Source: an uncultured Erysipelotrichaceae bacterium (GTDB lineage: Bacteria > Bacillota_I > Bacilli_A > Erysipelotrichales > Erysipelotrichaceae). From it: 9,024 nucleotides of DNA. The stretch is taken from positions 1 to 9,024 of the forward strand of contig CACXEN010000193.1 in the NCBI GenBank assembly GCA_902766675.1, read 5' to 3'. Numbering within the stretch: position 1 is the first letter of the stretch; every line of letters starts with the position of its first letter. The notes under the pieces were generated by a model that saw nothing but the letters and a program-made list of their open reading frames with translations, was not told the DNA's origin and did no database searches. The position numbers and the translations under genes were made by a program. Of the stretch, positions 1 through 6,506 are shown piece after piece.

Positions 1-7
1 AAAACCA

Positions 8-904
8 ATGGATAAGAAGATTAAAGTAGCTGTCATTGGTCCAGGTAATATCGGTAGCGATTTGATGTATAAGATCATGCGATCAAAACATCTAGAAATG
101 GCTATGATGTGTGGCATTGTTGAATCAGAAGGTATTAAAAGAGCGCAAGGTCTTGGTGTTCCAACAACAATTGAAGGTGTTGATGGATTAATCAAGGATG
201 GCGATAAAGATATCAAAATTGTATTTGATGCAACTAGTGCTGCAGCACACTTGAAATTCAATGCTCCAAAGATTAAAGAAGCAGGCATGATTGCGATTGA
301 CTTAACACCAGCTGCAATTGGCCCATATTGTGTTCCAGTGTGTAATTTAGACCAACTAAAGACAGCACCAAATATCAACATGGTTACCTGTGGCGGACAG
401 GCAACAATACCAATTGTATATGCTGTATCTCGCGTGGCAGGTGCTGAATATGGCGAAATCGTTGCATGTATTTCATCAAAGAGTGCTGGCCCTGGAACAA
501 GAGCCAACATGGATGAATTTACAGAAACAACAAGTAAAGGAATTGAATTAGTAGGTGGAGCTGATAAAGGAAAAGCAATTATCATTTTAAACCCAGCAGA
601 ACCACCACTGATGATGACAAATACGATTAATGTAAAGGTAAAGGACAAGAGTGTTCCATTTGAAAAGATTAAAGAATCTATCGATGATATCGTGAATCAA
701 TTAAAGGAATACGTTCCTGGTTACCAACTCAGAGTCCCACCAACAATGGATGGGGATCGCGTTACAGCAATCGTACAGGTAGAAGGTCAAGCAGACTTCT
801 TACCAGCTTATAGTGGAAACCTCGACATTATCAACTCTGCGGCTGTTGCTGCAGCGGAAAAAATAGCAGAAGAGATGTTGTTAGAAGGGAGAGATGAAGC
901 ATGA
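8..904 (+). CDS. mhpF: acetaldehyde dehydrogenase (acetylating), DmpF/MhpF family
   Basis: Oxidises acetaldehyde with NAD+ and CoA to acetyl-CoA, the last step of catechol meta-cleavage. The 298-residue length matches the family's usual size of about 300-315. The N-terminus carries a Rossmann nucleotide loop, GPGNIGSD (residues 11-18). The catalytic cysteine is Cys128 in VTCGGQAT, equivalent to Cys132 of DmpF. The [14 protein letters not shown] stretch (159-172) and LNPAEPP (194-200) are typical of the family. In known systems it forms a channelling complex with the aldolase encoded next, so acetaldehyde is not released. The stop overlaps the next start by 4 bases (ATGA), which implies translational coupling. 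Only seven bases precede the start, so the ribosome binding site and upstream operon neighbours are outside view. Family assignment is firm; the symbol could equally be dmpF. Confidence 0.95.
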   Translation: MDKKIKVAVIGPGNIGSDLMYKIMRSKHLEMAMMCGIVESEGIKRAQGLGVPTTIEGVDGLIKDGDKDIKIVFDATSAAAHLKFNAPKIKEAGMIAIDLTPAAIGPYCVPVCNLDQLKTAPNINMVTCGGQATIPIVYAVSRVAGAEYGEIVACISSKSAGPGTRANMDEFTETTSKGIELVGGADKGKAIIILNPAEPPLMMTNTINVKVKDKSVPFEKIKESIDDIVNQLKEYVPGYQLRVPPTMDGDRVTAIVQVEGQADFLPAYSGNLDIINSAAVAAAEKIAEEMLLEGRDEA

Positions 905-1917
905 GTCAAGGCAAGATTACATTAGTTGACGCTACGCTACGTGACGGTTCTCACCCACTAAGACACAGTTATACATGTGATCAAGTGGCTGAGATTGCTG
1001 GCGGATTGGACAAATGTGGCATAGAGTTAATTGAATTATCACATGGCGATGGTCTTGGCGGTAGCAGTTATACGTACGGATTCTCGAAAACTAGCGAATT
1101 TGAATTGATTGAAGCAGCAGCTTCACAAATCAAAAACGCGAAGTTAGATGTCCTATTATTACCGGGAATTGGTACGATTGCTAACCTCAAACAAGCATAT
1201 GATTGTGGCGCTCGTGCAGTGCGTGTCGCAACTCACGTAACTGAAGCAGACGTAAGTGCAGAACATATCTATGCAGCAAAAGACCTCGGTATGATGGCAG
1301 TAGGCTTCCTTATGATGATTCACAAAGCTCCAGTAGAGAGACTTGTGGAAGAAGCAAAAAAGATGGAAAGTTATGGCGCAGATTACGTAAATCTTGCGGA
1401 TTCAGCGGGATATCTAATGCCAGGTGACGTCAAAGAAAGAGTTGAAGCAGTCACAAAAGCCGTAAATATCCCTGTTGGCTTCCACGCACATAACAATATG
1501 GGTATGGCAATTGCCAATTCACTTGCAGCTGTACAAGCAGGTGCAACATATGTGGATGGATGCTTAAGAGGATTAGGTGCTGGTGCAGGTAATGCACAAA
1601 TGGAAGTACTTTGCGGCGTATTAAAACGTCACGATTATGATTTAGGAAATGTAGACTTCTATGGTTTACAAGATCTAGCACAAAATGTGGTAGAGCCAAT
1701 GATGCCAAGACCACAAACAATAGATTCTGGATCATTAATGTTGGGTTATGCAGGTGTATATTCAAGCTTCTTGTTGCATGTATATGATGCAGCGAAAAAA
1801 TATGATCTCGATCCTAGAGACATCCTAGTTGAACTAGGAAAACGTGGAATGATCGGTGGTCAAGAAGACATGATTATAGATGTAGCATATCAACTCAAAA
1901 ACGGCCTGGTTAAGTAG
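901..1917 (+). CDS. mhpE: 4-hydroxy-2-oxovalerate aldolase, DmpG/MhpE family
   Basis: Splits 4-hydroxy-2-oxovalerate into pyruvate and acetaldehyde and passes the acetaldehyde to the dehydrogenase encoded just upstream. The 338 residues form a DRE-TIM metallolyase barrel followed by the C-terminal communication domain. Visible active-site elements are Arg14-Asp15 and His18 in TLRDGSH, matching Arg17, Asp18 and His21 of DmpG. The divalent-metal pair is His195 and His197 in GFHAHNN, with Asp15 as third ligand, and Tyr287 corresponds to DmpG Tyr291. [12 protein letters not shown] (224-235) is the family signature. Related DRE-TIM enzymes (isopropylmalate or homocitrate synthase) are excluded by the DmpG-type C-terminus and by the partner gene. 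The start overlaps the preceding stop by 4 bases. Confidence 0.95.
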   Translation: MSQGKITLVDATLRDGSHPLRHSYTCDQVAEIAGGLDKCGIELIELSHGDGLGGSSYTYGFSKTSEFELIEAAASQIKNAKLDVLLLPGIGTIANLKQAYDCGARAVRVATHVTEADVSAEHIYAAKDLGMMAVGFLMMIHKAPVERLVEEAKKMESYGADYVNLADSAGYLMPGDVKERVEAVTKAVNIPVGFHAHNNMGMAIANSLAAVQAGATYVDGCLRGLGAGAGNAQMEVLCGVLKRHDYDLGNVDFYGLQDLAQNVVEPMMPRPQTIDSGSLMLGYAGVYSSFLLHVYDAAKKYDLDPRDILVELGKRGMIGGQEDMIIDVAYQLKNGLVK

Positions 1918-1926
1918 GAAAGAAAA

Positions 1927-2214
1927 ATGGAATATAAAGTAACAGATGCTACTACCGGTAATACATTCATGGCAGATGAAAATGATTCTCTCTTCTTTGC
2001 GATGAGGAGAAAACACGAAGGACCAATCACATATGGATGTGGTGGTGGCGGATGCGGTGCTTGTAAAATAGAAATTCTTGATGGAAATTTCGAAATATTT
2101 AAAAAGATGTCTAGAGCACACGTATCAGAGCAAGAACAAGATAGTGGAATTGTACTTGCTTGTTGTGTAAAACCAAAAAGTAATTTAACACTCAAAAAAT
2201 TTAGCCAGAAATAA
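1927..2214 (+). CDS. xylT: chloroplast-type [2Fe-2S] ferredoxin, XylT/DmpQ-like
   Basis: Small 95-residue ferredoxin. Cluster ligands are Cys38, Cys43 and Cys46 in the pattern C-x4-C-x2-C (YGCGGGGCGAC), with Cys79 in LACC as the fourth; Cys80 is an extra adjacent cysteine. After the cluster, the KMSRAHVS segment (60-67) and the LACC-VKPKSNLTL end closely resemble remembered XylT of the TOL plasmid (RMSRGHVP and LACQVFPQTDLTI). In Pseudomonas, XylT reduces the inactive ferric iron of catechol 2,3-dioxygenase, and its gene likewise sits directly before the dioxygenase gene. The start is 9 bases after the aldolase stop, with AGGAAAG just ahead as ribosome binding site. The reductase that would feed it electrons is not in the window. 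Confidence 0.9.
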   Translation: MEYKVTDATTGNTFMADENDSLFFAMRRKHEGPITYGCGGGGCGACKIEILDGNFEIFKKMSRAHVSEQEQDSGIVLACCVKPKSNLTLKKFSQK

Positions 2215-2217
2215 TAT

Positions 2218-2224
2218 AAGGAGG
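2218..2224 (+). promoter_or_regulatory. strong ribosome binding site of the dioxygenase gene
   Basis: AAGGAGG lies 7 bases before the ATG at 2232, an almost ideal Shine-Dalgarno sequence and spacing. It is clearly stronger than those of the other genes of the operon, consistent with high-level synthesis of the dioxygenase. Confidence 0.85.
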
Positions 2225-2231
2225 AAAAAGT

Positions 2232-3152
2232 ATGGCAATCGTAAAAACAATCCGTCCAGGATTAATCCAAATTAGAGTTCTTGATTTAGACGAAACATTA
2301 GAGTTCTACAAAAACGTAGTTGGCTTAGATGAAGTAGGTCGTACATCAGACGGTCGTGTAATGCTAAAAACTTATGATGAATTTGATCATCACTCTGTAG
2401 TATTACGCAAAGCAGAAGAAGCAGGTCTAGACTATGTAGCATTCAAAGTAATGGACGCTGAAACACTAGAACAAATTAAAGTTGATACAGAAAAATTCGG
2501 TTATGCTGTAGAAGAAGCTACAGATGAACAACCAGGTTTTGGTAAACGTTATAGCACAAAACTTTGCACAGGTCATACAATTCAATTCTATAACGAAGTA
2601 GAATTAGCAGCTGATTATCCAATGCTAAAAAACCCAGACCCATGGAAAGAAGAACCACGTGGTATGCGTGCACAACGTTTTGACCACTTACTATGCTATG
2701 GACCAAACATTGCGGAAGCTGAAAGATATTTCATCGAAGTATTAGGCATGTTCGCTCCAGAAGTTTGTAATACAGAAGATGGCAAACGTTTCGCTACATG
2801 GTTAACAGGTGGTAATAAAGCACATGACATCGCATTTGTTGAATATGAACAACCAGGCAAAATGCACCACTTCGCATTCTACCTACAAGACTGGAATGAC
2901 ATCGGTCATGCAGCTGACTTAATCGGTAAGAACCGTGTTAAGAGAGACGTAGGTCCAACACGTCACGCTATCACACGTGGTCAAACAATTTACTTCTTTG
3001 AACCAAGTGGTAACCGTATTGAAACATACGCTGGTGGTTATGCAGCATATCCTGACAACCCACAACGTGTATGGGATGTAGCTGAAGTAGGTAGAGGTCT
3101 ATTCTACTATGAAGGTGAATTAATCCCATCATTCCTATCCGTAGTTAGCTAA
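2232..3152 (+). CDS. xylE: catechol 2,3-dioxygenase (extradiol, type I)
   Basis: Fe(II)-dependent extradiol dioxygenase that inserts O2 and opens catechol, or an alkylcatechol, to 2-hydroxymuconate semialdehyde. The 306 residues form two vicinal-oxygen-chelate domains (about 6-120 and 148-270), the size of TOL XylE (307). Iron ligands are His152 (RFDHLLCYGPN), His213 (KMHHFAFY) and Glu264 (NRIETY), matching XylE His153, His214 and Glu265. The second-shell residues His198, His245 and Tyr254 match His199, His246 and Tyr255, so the active site is complete. It follows the ferredoxin by 17 bases. Arginine is mostly CGT and many codons look expression-optimised compared with the AGA-rich genes downstream. 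It ends in tandem TAA TAA stops. The exact catecholic substrate cannot be read from the sequence. Confidence 0.95.
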   Translation: MAIVKTIRPGLIQIRVLDLDETLEFYKNVVGLDEVGRTSDGRVMLKTYDEFDHHSVVLRKAEEAGLDYVAFKVMDAETLEQIKVDTEKFGYAVEEATDEQPGFGKRYSTKLCTGHTIQFYNEVELAADYPMLKNPDPWKEEPRGMRAQRFDHLLCYGPNIAEAERYFIEVLGMFAPEVCNTEDGKRFATWLTGGNKAHDIAFVEYEQPGKMHHFAFYLQDWNDIGHAADLIGKNRVKRDVGPTRHAITRGQTIYFFEPSGNRIETYAGGYAAYPDNPQRVWDVAEVGRGLFYYEGELIPSFLSVVS

Positions 3153-3160
3153 TAATTCTA

Positions 3161-3189
3161 AAACTTACTTAGTCCAATCCAGTAAGTTT
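3161..3189 (+). repeat. inverted repeat downstream of the dioxygenase gene
   Basis: A perfect 9-bp inverted repeat, AAACTTACT (3161-3169) and AGTAAGTTT (3181-3189), around an 11-base loop. No T-run follows, so it is not a classical terminator itself. It may protect the 3' end of the operon transcript, since a true terminator follows 21 bases later. Confidence 0.5.
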
Positions 3190-3210
3190 GATGAGAACCA
3201 TATATTTCCT

Positions 3211-3244
3211 AGAGACTTAGTGCAACCTAAGTCTCTTTCTTTTT
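3211..3244 (+). terminator. intrinsic terminator of the meta-cleavage operon
   Basis: Perfect 10-bp stem AGAGACTTAG (3211-3220) and CTAAGTCTCT (3227-3236) with a six-base loop, followed by TTCTTTTT. It is a strong rho-independent terminator and separates the aromatic operon from the thioesterase unit. Confidence 0.92.
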
Positions 3245-3245
3245 G

Positions 3246-3251
3246 TATAAT
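3246..3251 (+). promoter_or_regulatory. possible -10 element of the thioesterase operon
   Basis: A perfect TATAAT begins two bases after the T-run of the preceding terminator and 28 bases before the ATG at 3274. No good -35 box is found 16-19 bases upstream, because that stretch is the terminator stem. A promoter is expected here, since the terminator would otherwise silence the downstream genes, but this exact site is tentative. Confidence 0.4.
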
Positions 3252-3273
3252 AAAGATAGAAAGAAAAATATTT

Positions 3274-3663
3274 ATGAAAGATATCATTTTTAAAGAAATT
3301 AAAATATTTGAGAATTATGAATTATTAGTAAGTGAAGAAGGTCATGTCATCTTACAAACTGTAGTAGTAGAGGGATCTTTGAATCATTATGGCAATGGGC
3401 ATGGTGGATATTTATATACACTATGTGATTCTGTTGCAGGCTTAGCCGCAAGAAATACAGGTGCAGAAATTGTGACAATGGGAGCGAATATGCATTATTT
3501 AAAAGCTGCCCATCTAGGTGATACATTAACAGTAGAAGGAAATTGTATACATAATGGTAGAACCACAAAAGTAATCGAAGTAGAAATAAAAAACCAAGAA
3601 GAAAAACTCTTATGTAAGGGTACATTTACAATGTTTGCAGTAAAGGAAAGAATAGACGCATAA
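3274..3663 (+). CDS. PaaI-like hotdog-fold thioesterase
   Basis: A 129-residue protein of the PaaI/YbgC-type hotdog thioesterases, which hydrolyse acyl-CoA or aryl-CoA thioesters in the cytoplasm. The family core is visible as N38-x4-HGG (43-45) followed by Asp52 in LCDSVAG, the usual catalytic acid; YLKAAHLGDTLTVEG (75-89) fits the later strands. An in-frame ATG at 3220 is rejected as start because it lies inside the terminator stem and would add an 18-residue non-conserved tail. The start at 3274 has only a weak, A-rich ribosome binding region. The stop overlaps the next start by one base (TAATG). PaaI relatives occur in phenylacetate catabolism, but separation by a terminator leaves any link to the upstream aromatic operon speculative. 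The substrate is unknown. Confidence 0.85.
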   Translation: MKDIIFKEIKIFENYELLVSEEGHVILQTVVVEGSLNHYGNGHGGYLYTLCDSVAGLAARNTGAEIVTMGANMHYLKAAHLGDTLTVEGNCIHNGRTTKVIEVEIKNQEEKLLCKGTFTMFAVKERIDA

Positions 3664-4316
3664 TGCAAGAAGTAAAAATCCATAACTATACTTGTTATAT
3701 TTATGGCGATTTAAATAAGGAGAACATCATTATCCAACCAATTGACGATAATGATTATTCACTATTAGATAAACAAATTCAAGTAAGTAATACAAAGGAT
3801 GATTATGCACTTATCGCAATCAAAATAGAGAATTGGAATGATGAATTATCTCCTTGGTATATGAAAGCTGTTTTTGGGAAAAATGATTTTTCAGGCAATG
3901 CGCATATATTATTAGAATTTATCAAAGATATTCTTATCAAAGAGTTAGATATTGAATTGAAAAAATTGTATATATGTGGCTATTCTTTGGCAGCTTTATT
4001 TGCCTTATATAGTGCATATGAATGTAATATCTTTGATGGAGTGATTGCGGCATCTCCATCTGTATGGTTTGAGAATTGGGACCAATATATCAAAGAAAAA
4101 AATATTCAAACAAATCATATATATCTAAGTATTGGTGATAAAGAAGAAAACACAAAGAATCCGATTATGAAAACAGTGGGAGATCGTTTACGTTATCAAT
4201 ATGAAATATTAGATGATAAATGTCATAGTATCTTGGAATATAATCCTGGGAATCATTTTGTGGATTCAGAAATTAGAATCGCAAAAGGAATTGATTGGAT
4301 GCTAAATAATCAGTAG
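3663..4316 (+). CDS. alpha/beta-hydrolase, esterase-like
   Basis: A 217-residue predicted cytoplasmic serine hydrolase without a signal peptide. The nucleophile elbow is GYSLA (106-110) with Ser108 as likely nucleophile. IAASPSVWF (128-136) and YLSIGDKEEN (154-163), supplying Asp159 or Glu161, resemble the esterase D / ferri-siderophore esterase type of fold. His198 in NPGNHFVDSEI is the probable triad histidine. It is shorter than typical members of that group (about 250-300 residues), mainly through a reduced N-terminal part. Translation is coupled to the thioesterase by the one-base TAATG overlap, and the PTS EIIB gene follows after 14 bases. A specific substrate cannot be assigned. Confidence 0.75.
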   Translation: MQEVKIHNYTCYIYGDLNKENIIIQPIDDNDYSLLDKQIQVSNTKDDYALIAIKIENWNDELSPWYMKAVFGKNDFSGNAHILLEFIKDILIKELDIELKKLYICGYSLAALFALYSAYECNIFDGVIAASPSVWFENWDQYIKEKNIQTNHIYLSIGDKEENTKNPIMKTVGDRLRYQYEILDDKCHSILEYNPGNHFVDSEIRIAKGIDWMLNNQ

Positions 4317-4330
4317 AAAGGGGAAGTAGT

Positions 4331-4636
4331 ATGGCTGATATTCATCACATCGTGTGTTGTTGTGGGGGAGGTATGGGTAGCTCCCTAATGGTGAAATTGA
4401 ATGTACAAAAAGTATTAAAAGAATTAGGAAGAGAAGATGTCACAGTAGAACATGTTTCTTTAGGAGAATTAAGTGCTACTAGTCCTGATTTATTAGTTGC
4501 TGGAAGAGATATCACCCCAACACTAAAAGACTATCCTAGAATTGTGGAATTATTTCGGATTCTAGATTTGGATGAACTACGTCCAAAATTAAAAGAAGCA
4601 CTAGAAACTAGTGAAGAAGAGTATTGGATTAAATAA
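4331..4636 (+). CDS. PTS EIIB subunit, ascorbate/SgaB-type
   Basis: A 101-residue cytoplasmic phosphotransferase EIIB protein that passes phosphate from EIIA to a sugar in the EIIC channel. The P-loop-like start resembles the UlaB type (CGNGQGSS). Here it reads CCCGGGMGSSLM (residues 9-20), so Cys11 is the likely phosphorylated cysteine, preceded by two extra cysteines at 9 and 10. LLVAGRDI (55-62) fits the following strand and helix region. AAAGGGG lies 7 bases before the start. No EIIA or EIIC gene is in the window, so it either works with components encoded elsewhere or has been adapted to another role. The aldolase start directly abuts the stop, implying coupled translation. Confidence 0.82.
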   Translation: MADIHHIVCCCGGGMGSSLMVKLNVQKVLKELGREDVTVEHVSLGELSATSPDLLVAGRDITPTLKDYPRIVELFRILDLDELRPKLKEALETSEEEYWIK

Positions 4637-5506
4637 ATGTTAGTAAGTACAAAAGAGTTAATAGATGCAGCAATAAAAAATAATGCAGGAGTTGGTGCAT
4701 TTAATGTGACAGGCTTAGAAGTATTACAAGCAATAATTGCGGCAGCTGAAGAAGAAAATACAGGTGTCATTATTGAATTTGCGACAGTTCATGAAGAAAG
4801 AGGAATTGTATCATTAGAAGAAATGGGTCCAATCATGATGCAATATGCTAAGCGTGCTAAAGTACCAGTGGCTACGCATTTAGATCATGGCGTAGAAATT
4901 GATTATGTAAAGAAAGCTTTAGATATTGGTTTTACATCTGTCATGTATGATGGCTCTGCACTTCCATATGATGAAAACATTGCCAATACAAAAAAGGTTG
5001 TAGAAATGGCTAAACCTTATGGCGCAATGGTAGAAGGAGAAATTGGTAAGATGGCTGGCTATACTCTTACCAATGATAAAGAATTAGAAATTCGAGATAT
5101 TGAAAGAGAGAATTTCACGAACCCTGATCAAGCCAAAGACTTCGTGGAAAAAACAGGTGTGGATATGTTAGCTTGTTCATTTGGCAATAGTCATGGCTTC
5201 TACACTGCTCCTCCAAAACTTGATTTTGCATTATTAAAAGAAATATCAGATAAAACGCAAATACCAATTGTGATGCATGGATCATCTGGTGTAAATGATG
5301 AAGATTATGCAAAAGTCATTGATGGTGGTGTACGTAAAATCAATTATTATGCATATATGGCAAAAGAAGGTGGTAGTGCAATCATTGACGCAATTCAAAA
5401 AGAACCAGATAAAGCATGGCAATTACATCAATTAGGCGTGATTGCAAGAGATGCCATGAAAGGACATTTACGTCATGCAATTCAATTATTCAGAAATGAA
5501 AAATAA
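4637..5506 (+). CDS. class II ketose-(bis)phosphate aldolase family protein
   Basis: Zinc-dependent TIM-barrel aldolase related to fructose- and tagatose-bisphosphate aldolases (FbaA, GatY, KbaY), 289 residues. The catalytic Asp83 and zinc ligand His84 are in THLDHG; the other zinc ligands are His186 (SFGNSHGFY) and His214 (VMHGSSG). Glu134 lies in the EGEIG motif (133-137). Two motifs differ from the usual ones: GNSHG replaces GT(x)HG, and KINYYAYM (234-241) replaces the KVNVATEL type, so the threonine that normally helps bind the DHAP phosphate is alanine (Ala239). An altered substrate is therefore possible. ATG directly follows the EIIB stop with no separate ribosome binding site. Neighbouring EIIB and PfkB kinase genes support a sugar-catabolic role. 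Confidence 0.83.
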   Translation: MLVSTKELIDAAIKNNAGVGAFNVTGLEVLQAIIAAAEEENTGVIIEFATVHEERGIVSLEEMGPIMMQYAKRAKVPVATHLDHGVEIDYVKKALDIGFTSVMYDGSALPYDENIANTKKVVEMAKPYGAMVEGEIGKMAGYTLTNDKELEIRDIERENFTNPDQAKDFVEKTGVDMLACSFGNSHGFYTAPPKLDFALLKEISDKTQIPIVMHGSSGVNDEDYAKVIDGGVRKINYYAYMAKEGGSAIIDAIQKEPDKAWQLHQLGVIARDAMKGHLRHAIQLFRNEK

Positions 5507-5528
5507 CCTCAGAATATCTGAGGTTATT
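5502..5528. terminator. bidirectional terminator between aldolase and kinase genes
   Basis: Perfect 11-bp stem AATAACCTCAG (5502-5512) and CTGAGGTTATT (5518-5528) with loop AATAT. The + strand tail is ATATTTATATTT and the - strand tail begins TTTTCATTTCT, so it can end transcription from both converging genes. The aldolase stop codon is inside the left arm, and the kinase stop is four bases past the right arm. Confidence 0.88.
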
Positions 5529-5532
5529 ATAT

Positions 5533-6447
5533 TTATATTTGATGCGATTGAATGAAATCTTCTACTTCTTGATGGGTAGGTAAACCAATCCTACCACCAA
5601 TTTGTAAGGTATTGATTGCGGATACAGCAGAAGCATATTCAATTGCTTTTAATAATGGGTAACCTTTTAATATAGCTGCGATAAAACCTCCATGGAATGC
5701 ATCACCAGCACCAGTTGTATCTACTGCATTGACTTTAAATGCTGGAAATTCTCTTATTTCATTATCTACATAAGCAATACATCCATCTTCACCACGTGTT
5801 GTAAGTATATATTTTGCGCCAAAGTTTGCGAAGAATGCAAAAGCATCTTTTAATGATTCTTTATTACTTGTATAGAATGGATAAGCACTATTCATAATTA
5901 GAATATCCGCATTTCTTGCGATATCTACATTCAAAGAATTATCTTCTTTTTTAGAACATCCATCTAATGAAACAAGAACATTGTTTGCCTTTGCGATTTC
6001 AATTGCTTGCATACAGTTGTTGTAATGGGTGCCATCAATATGTAATATCTTTGCGTTTTGAATGAGCTCTTTTTTCTTATCTGTCCACTCTATATCCGCA
6101 AGATTATCACGATATGGGAATTTCGTTCTTGTGGCGTGGTTAGGGTCAATCATCACAAAGCCAAGTGAACTATGACCATCTTGTAATACATCCAAACCAT
6201 CAATTCCAACACCTTCTTTTAAGAAATCATTTTGAATGATTCTACCAGCATCATCATTGCCTATATTTCCGATATAGCATGATGAAATACCAAGTCTTTG
6301 CATAGAAACTAATGAAGTACCTACGCAACCACCACATTGATTGACGATTTGTAAGATATGTGTGGAACTATCTTCTTTTGGATAATCTTCTACAATACAT
6401 AAATAGTCATATGCGACATTTCCAACACCAATCACATCATATTTCAT
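5533..6447 (-). CDS. PfkB-family carbohydrate kinase
   Basis: A 304-residue ATP-dependent sugar kinase of the ribokinase/PfkB superfamily. The C-terminal signature DTTGAGDAFHGGF is at 243-255 with Asp249 as catalytic base and GAGD as anion hole. The N-terminal GNVAYD (9-14) supplies the usual substrate-binding aspartate, and TTRGEDG (216-222) fits the nucleotide region. The first PfkB signature is atypical: the usual GG(x)xxN is CGGCVGTS (38-45), lacking the asparagine. The substrate may be a sugar, sugar phosphate or nucleoside and cannot be chosen from sequence alone. Convergent placement with the aldolase suggests it phosphorylates an intermediate of the same pathway. There is no Shine-Dalgarno sequence; TATAAT lies only six bases before the ATG. 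Confidence 0.9.
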   Translation of the reverse strand: MKYDVIGVGNVAYDYLCIVEDYPKEDSSTHILQIVNQCGGCVGTSLVSMQRLGISSCYIGNIGNDDAGRIIQNDFLKEGVGIDGLDVLQDGHSSLGFVMIDPNHATRTKFPYRDNLADIEWTDKKKELIQNAKILHIDGTHYNNCMQAIEIAKANNVLVSLDGCSKKEDNSLNVDIARNADILIMNSAYPFYTSNKESLKDAFAFFANFGAKYILTTRGEDGCIAYVDNEIREFPAFKVNAVDTTGAGDAFHGGFIAAILKGYPLLKAIEYASAVSAINTLQIGGRIGLPTHQEVEDFIQSHQI

Positions 6448-6453
6448 ACTTCA

Positions 6454-6459
6454 ATTATA
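6454..6459 (-). promoter_or_regulatory. possible -10 box of the kinase gene, near-leaderless
   Basis: On the - strand a perfect TATAAT ends six bases before the kinase ATG, which would place the transcript start at about the first base of the start codon. The hexamer 17 bases further upstream (CCTACA) matches the -35 consensus at only three positions. Chance occurrence in AT-rich DNA is possible. Confidence 0.4.
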
Positions 6460-6480
6460 GAATAATTCCATTGAAATGTA

Positions 6481-6503
6481 GGGGAGGATTATTAGAAAAT
6501 AAT
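6481..6503 (+). promoter_or_regulatory. Shine-Dalgarno followed by small hairpin ahead of the phosphatase gene
   Basis: GGGGAGG (6481-6487) is the only good ribosome binding site, but it lies 19 bases from the ATG at 6507. A perfect 6-bp A/T inverted repeat, ATTATT (6488-6493) and AATAAT (6498-6503) around AGAA, occupies the gap. If it folds, only three unpaired bases separate the structure from the start codon. Confidence 0.5.
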
Positions 6504-6506
6504 ATT

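Noticed and set aside
1451..2195. Long open frames on the - strand opposite the aldolase and ferredoxin genes
   Set aside because: They lie wholly opposite well-identified enzymes, lack ribosome binding sites and give low-complexity, implausible proteins; they are shadows of the + strand genes.
3220..3273. Upstream in-frame start adding 18 residues to the thioesterase
   Set aside because: The ATG is inside the terminator stem of the previous operon, and the added residues are not part of the hotdog fold.
6360..6506. Upstream in-frame start adding 49 residues to the histidine phosphatase
   Set aside because: This part is antisense to the kinase N-terminus and is histidine- and asparagine-rich, unlike the family; the conserved protein begins at 6507.
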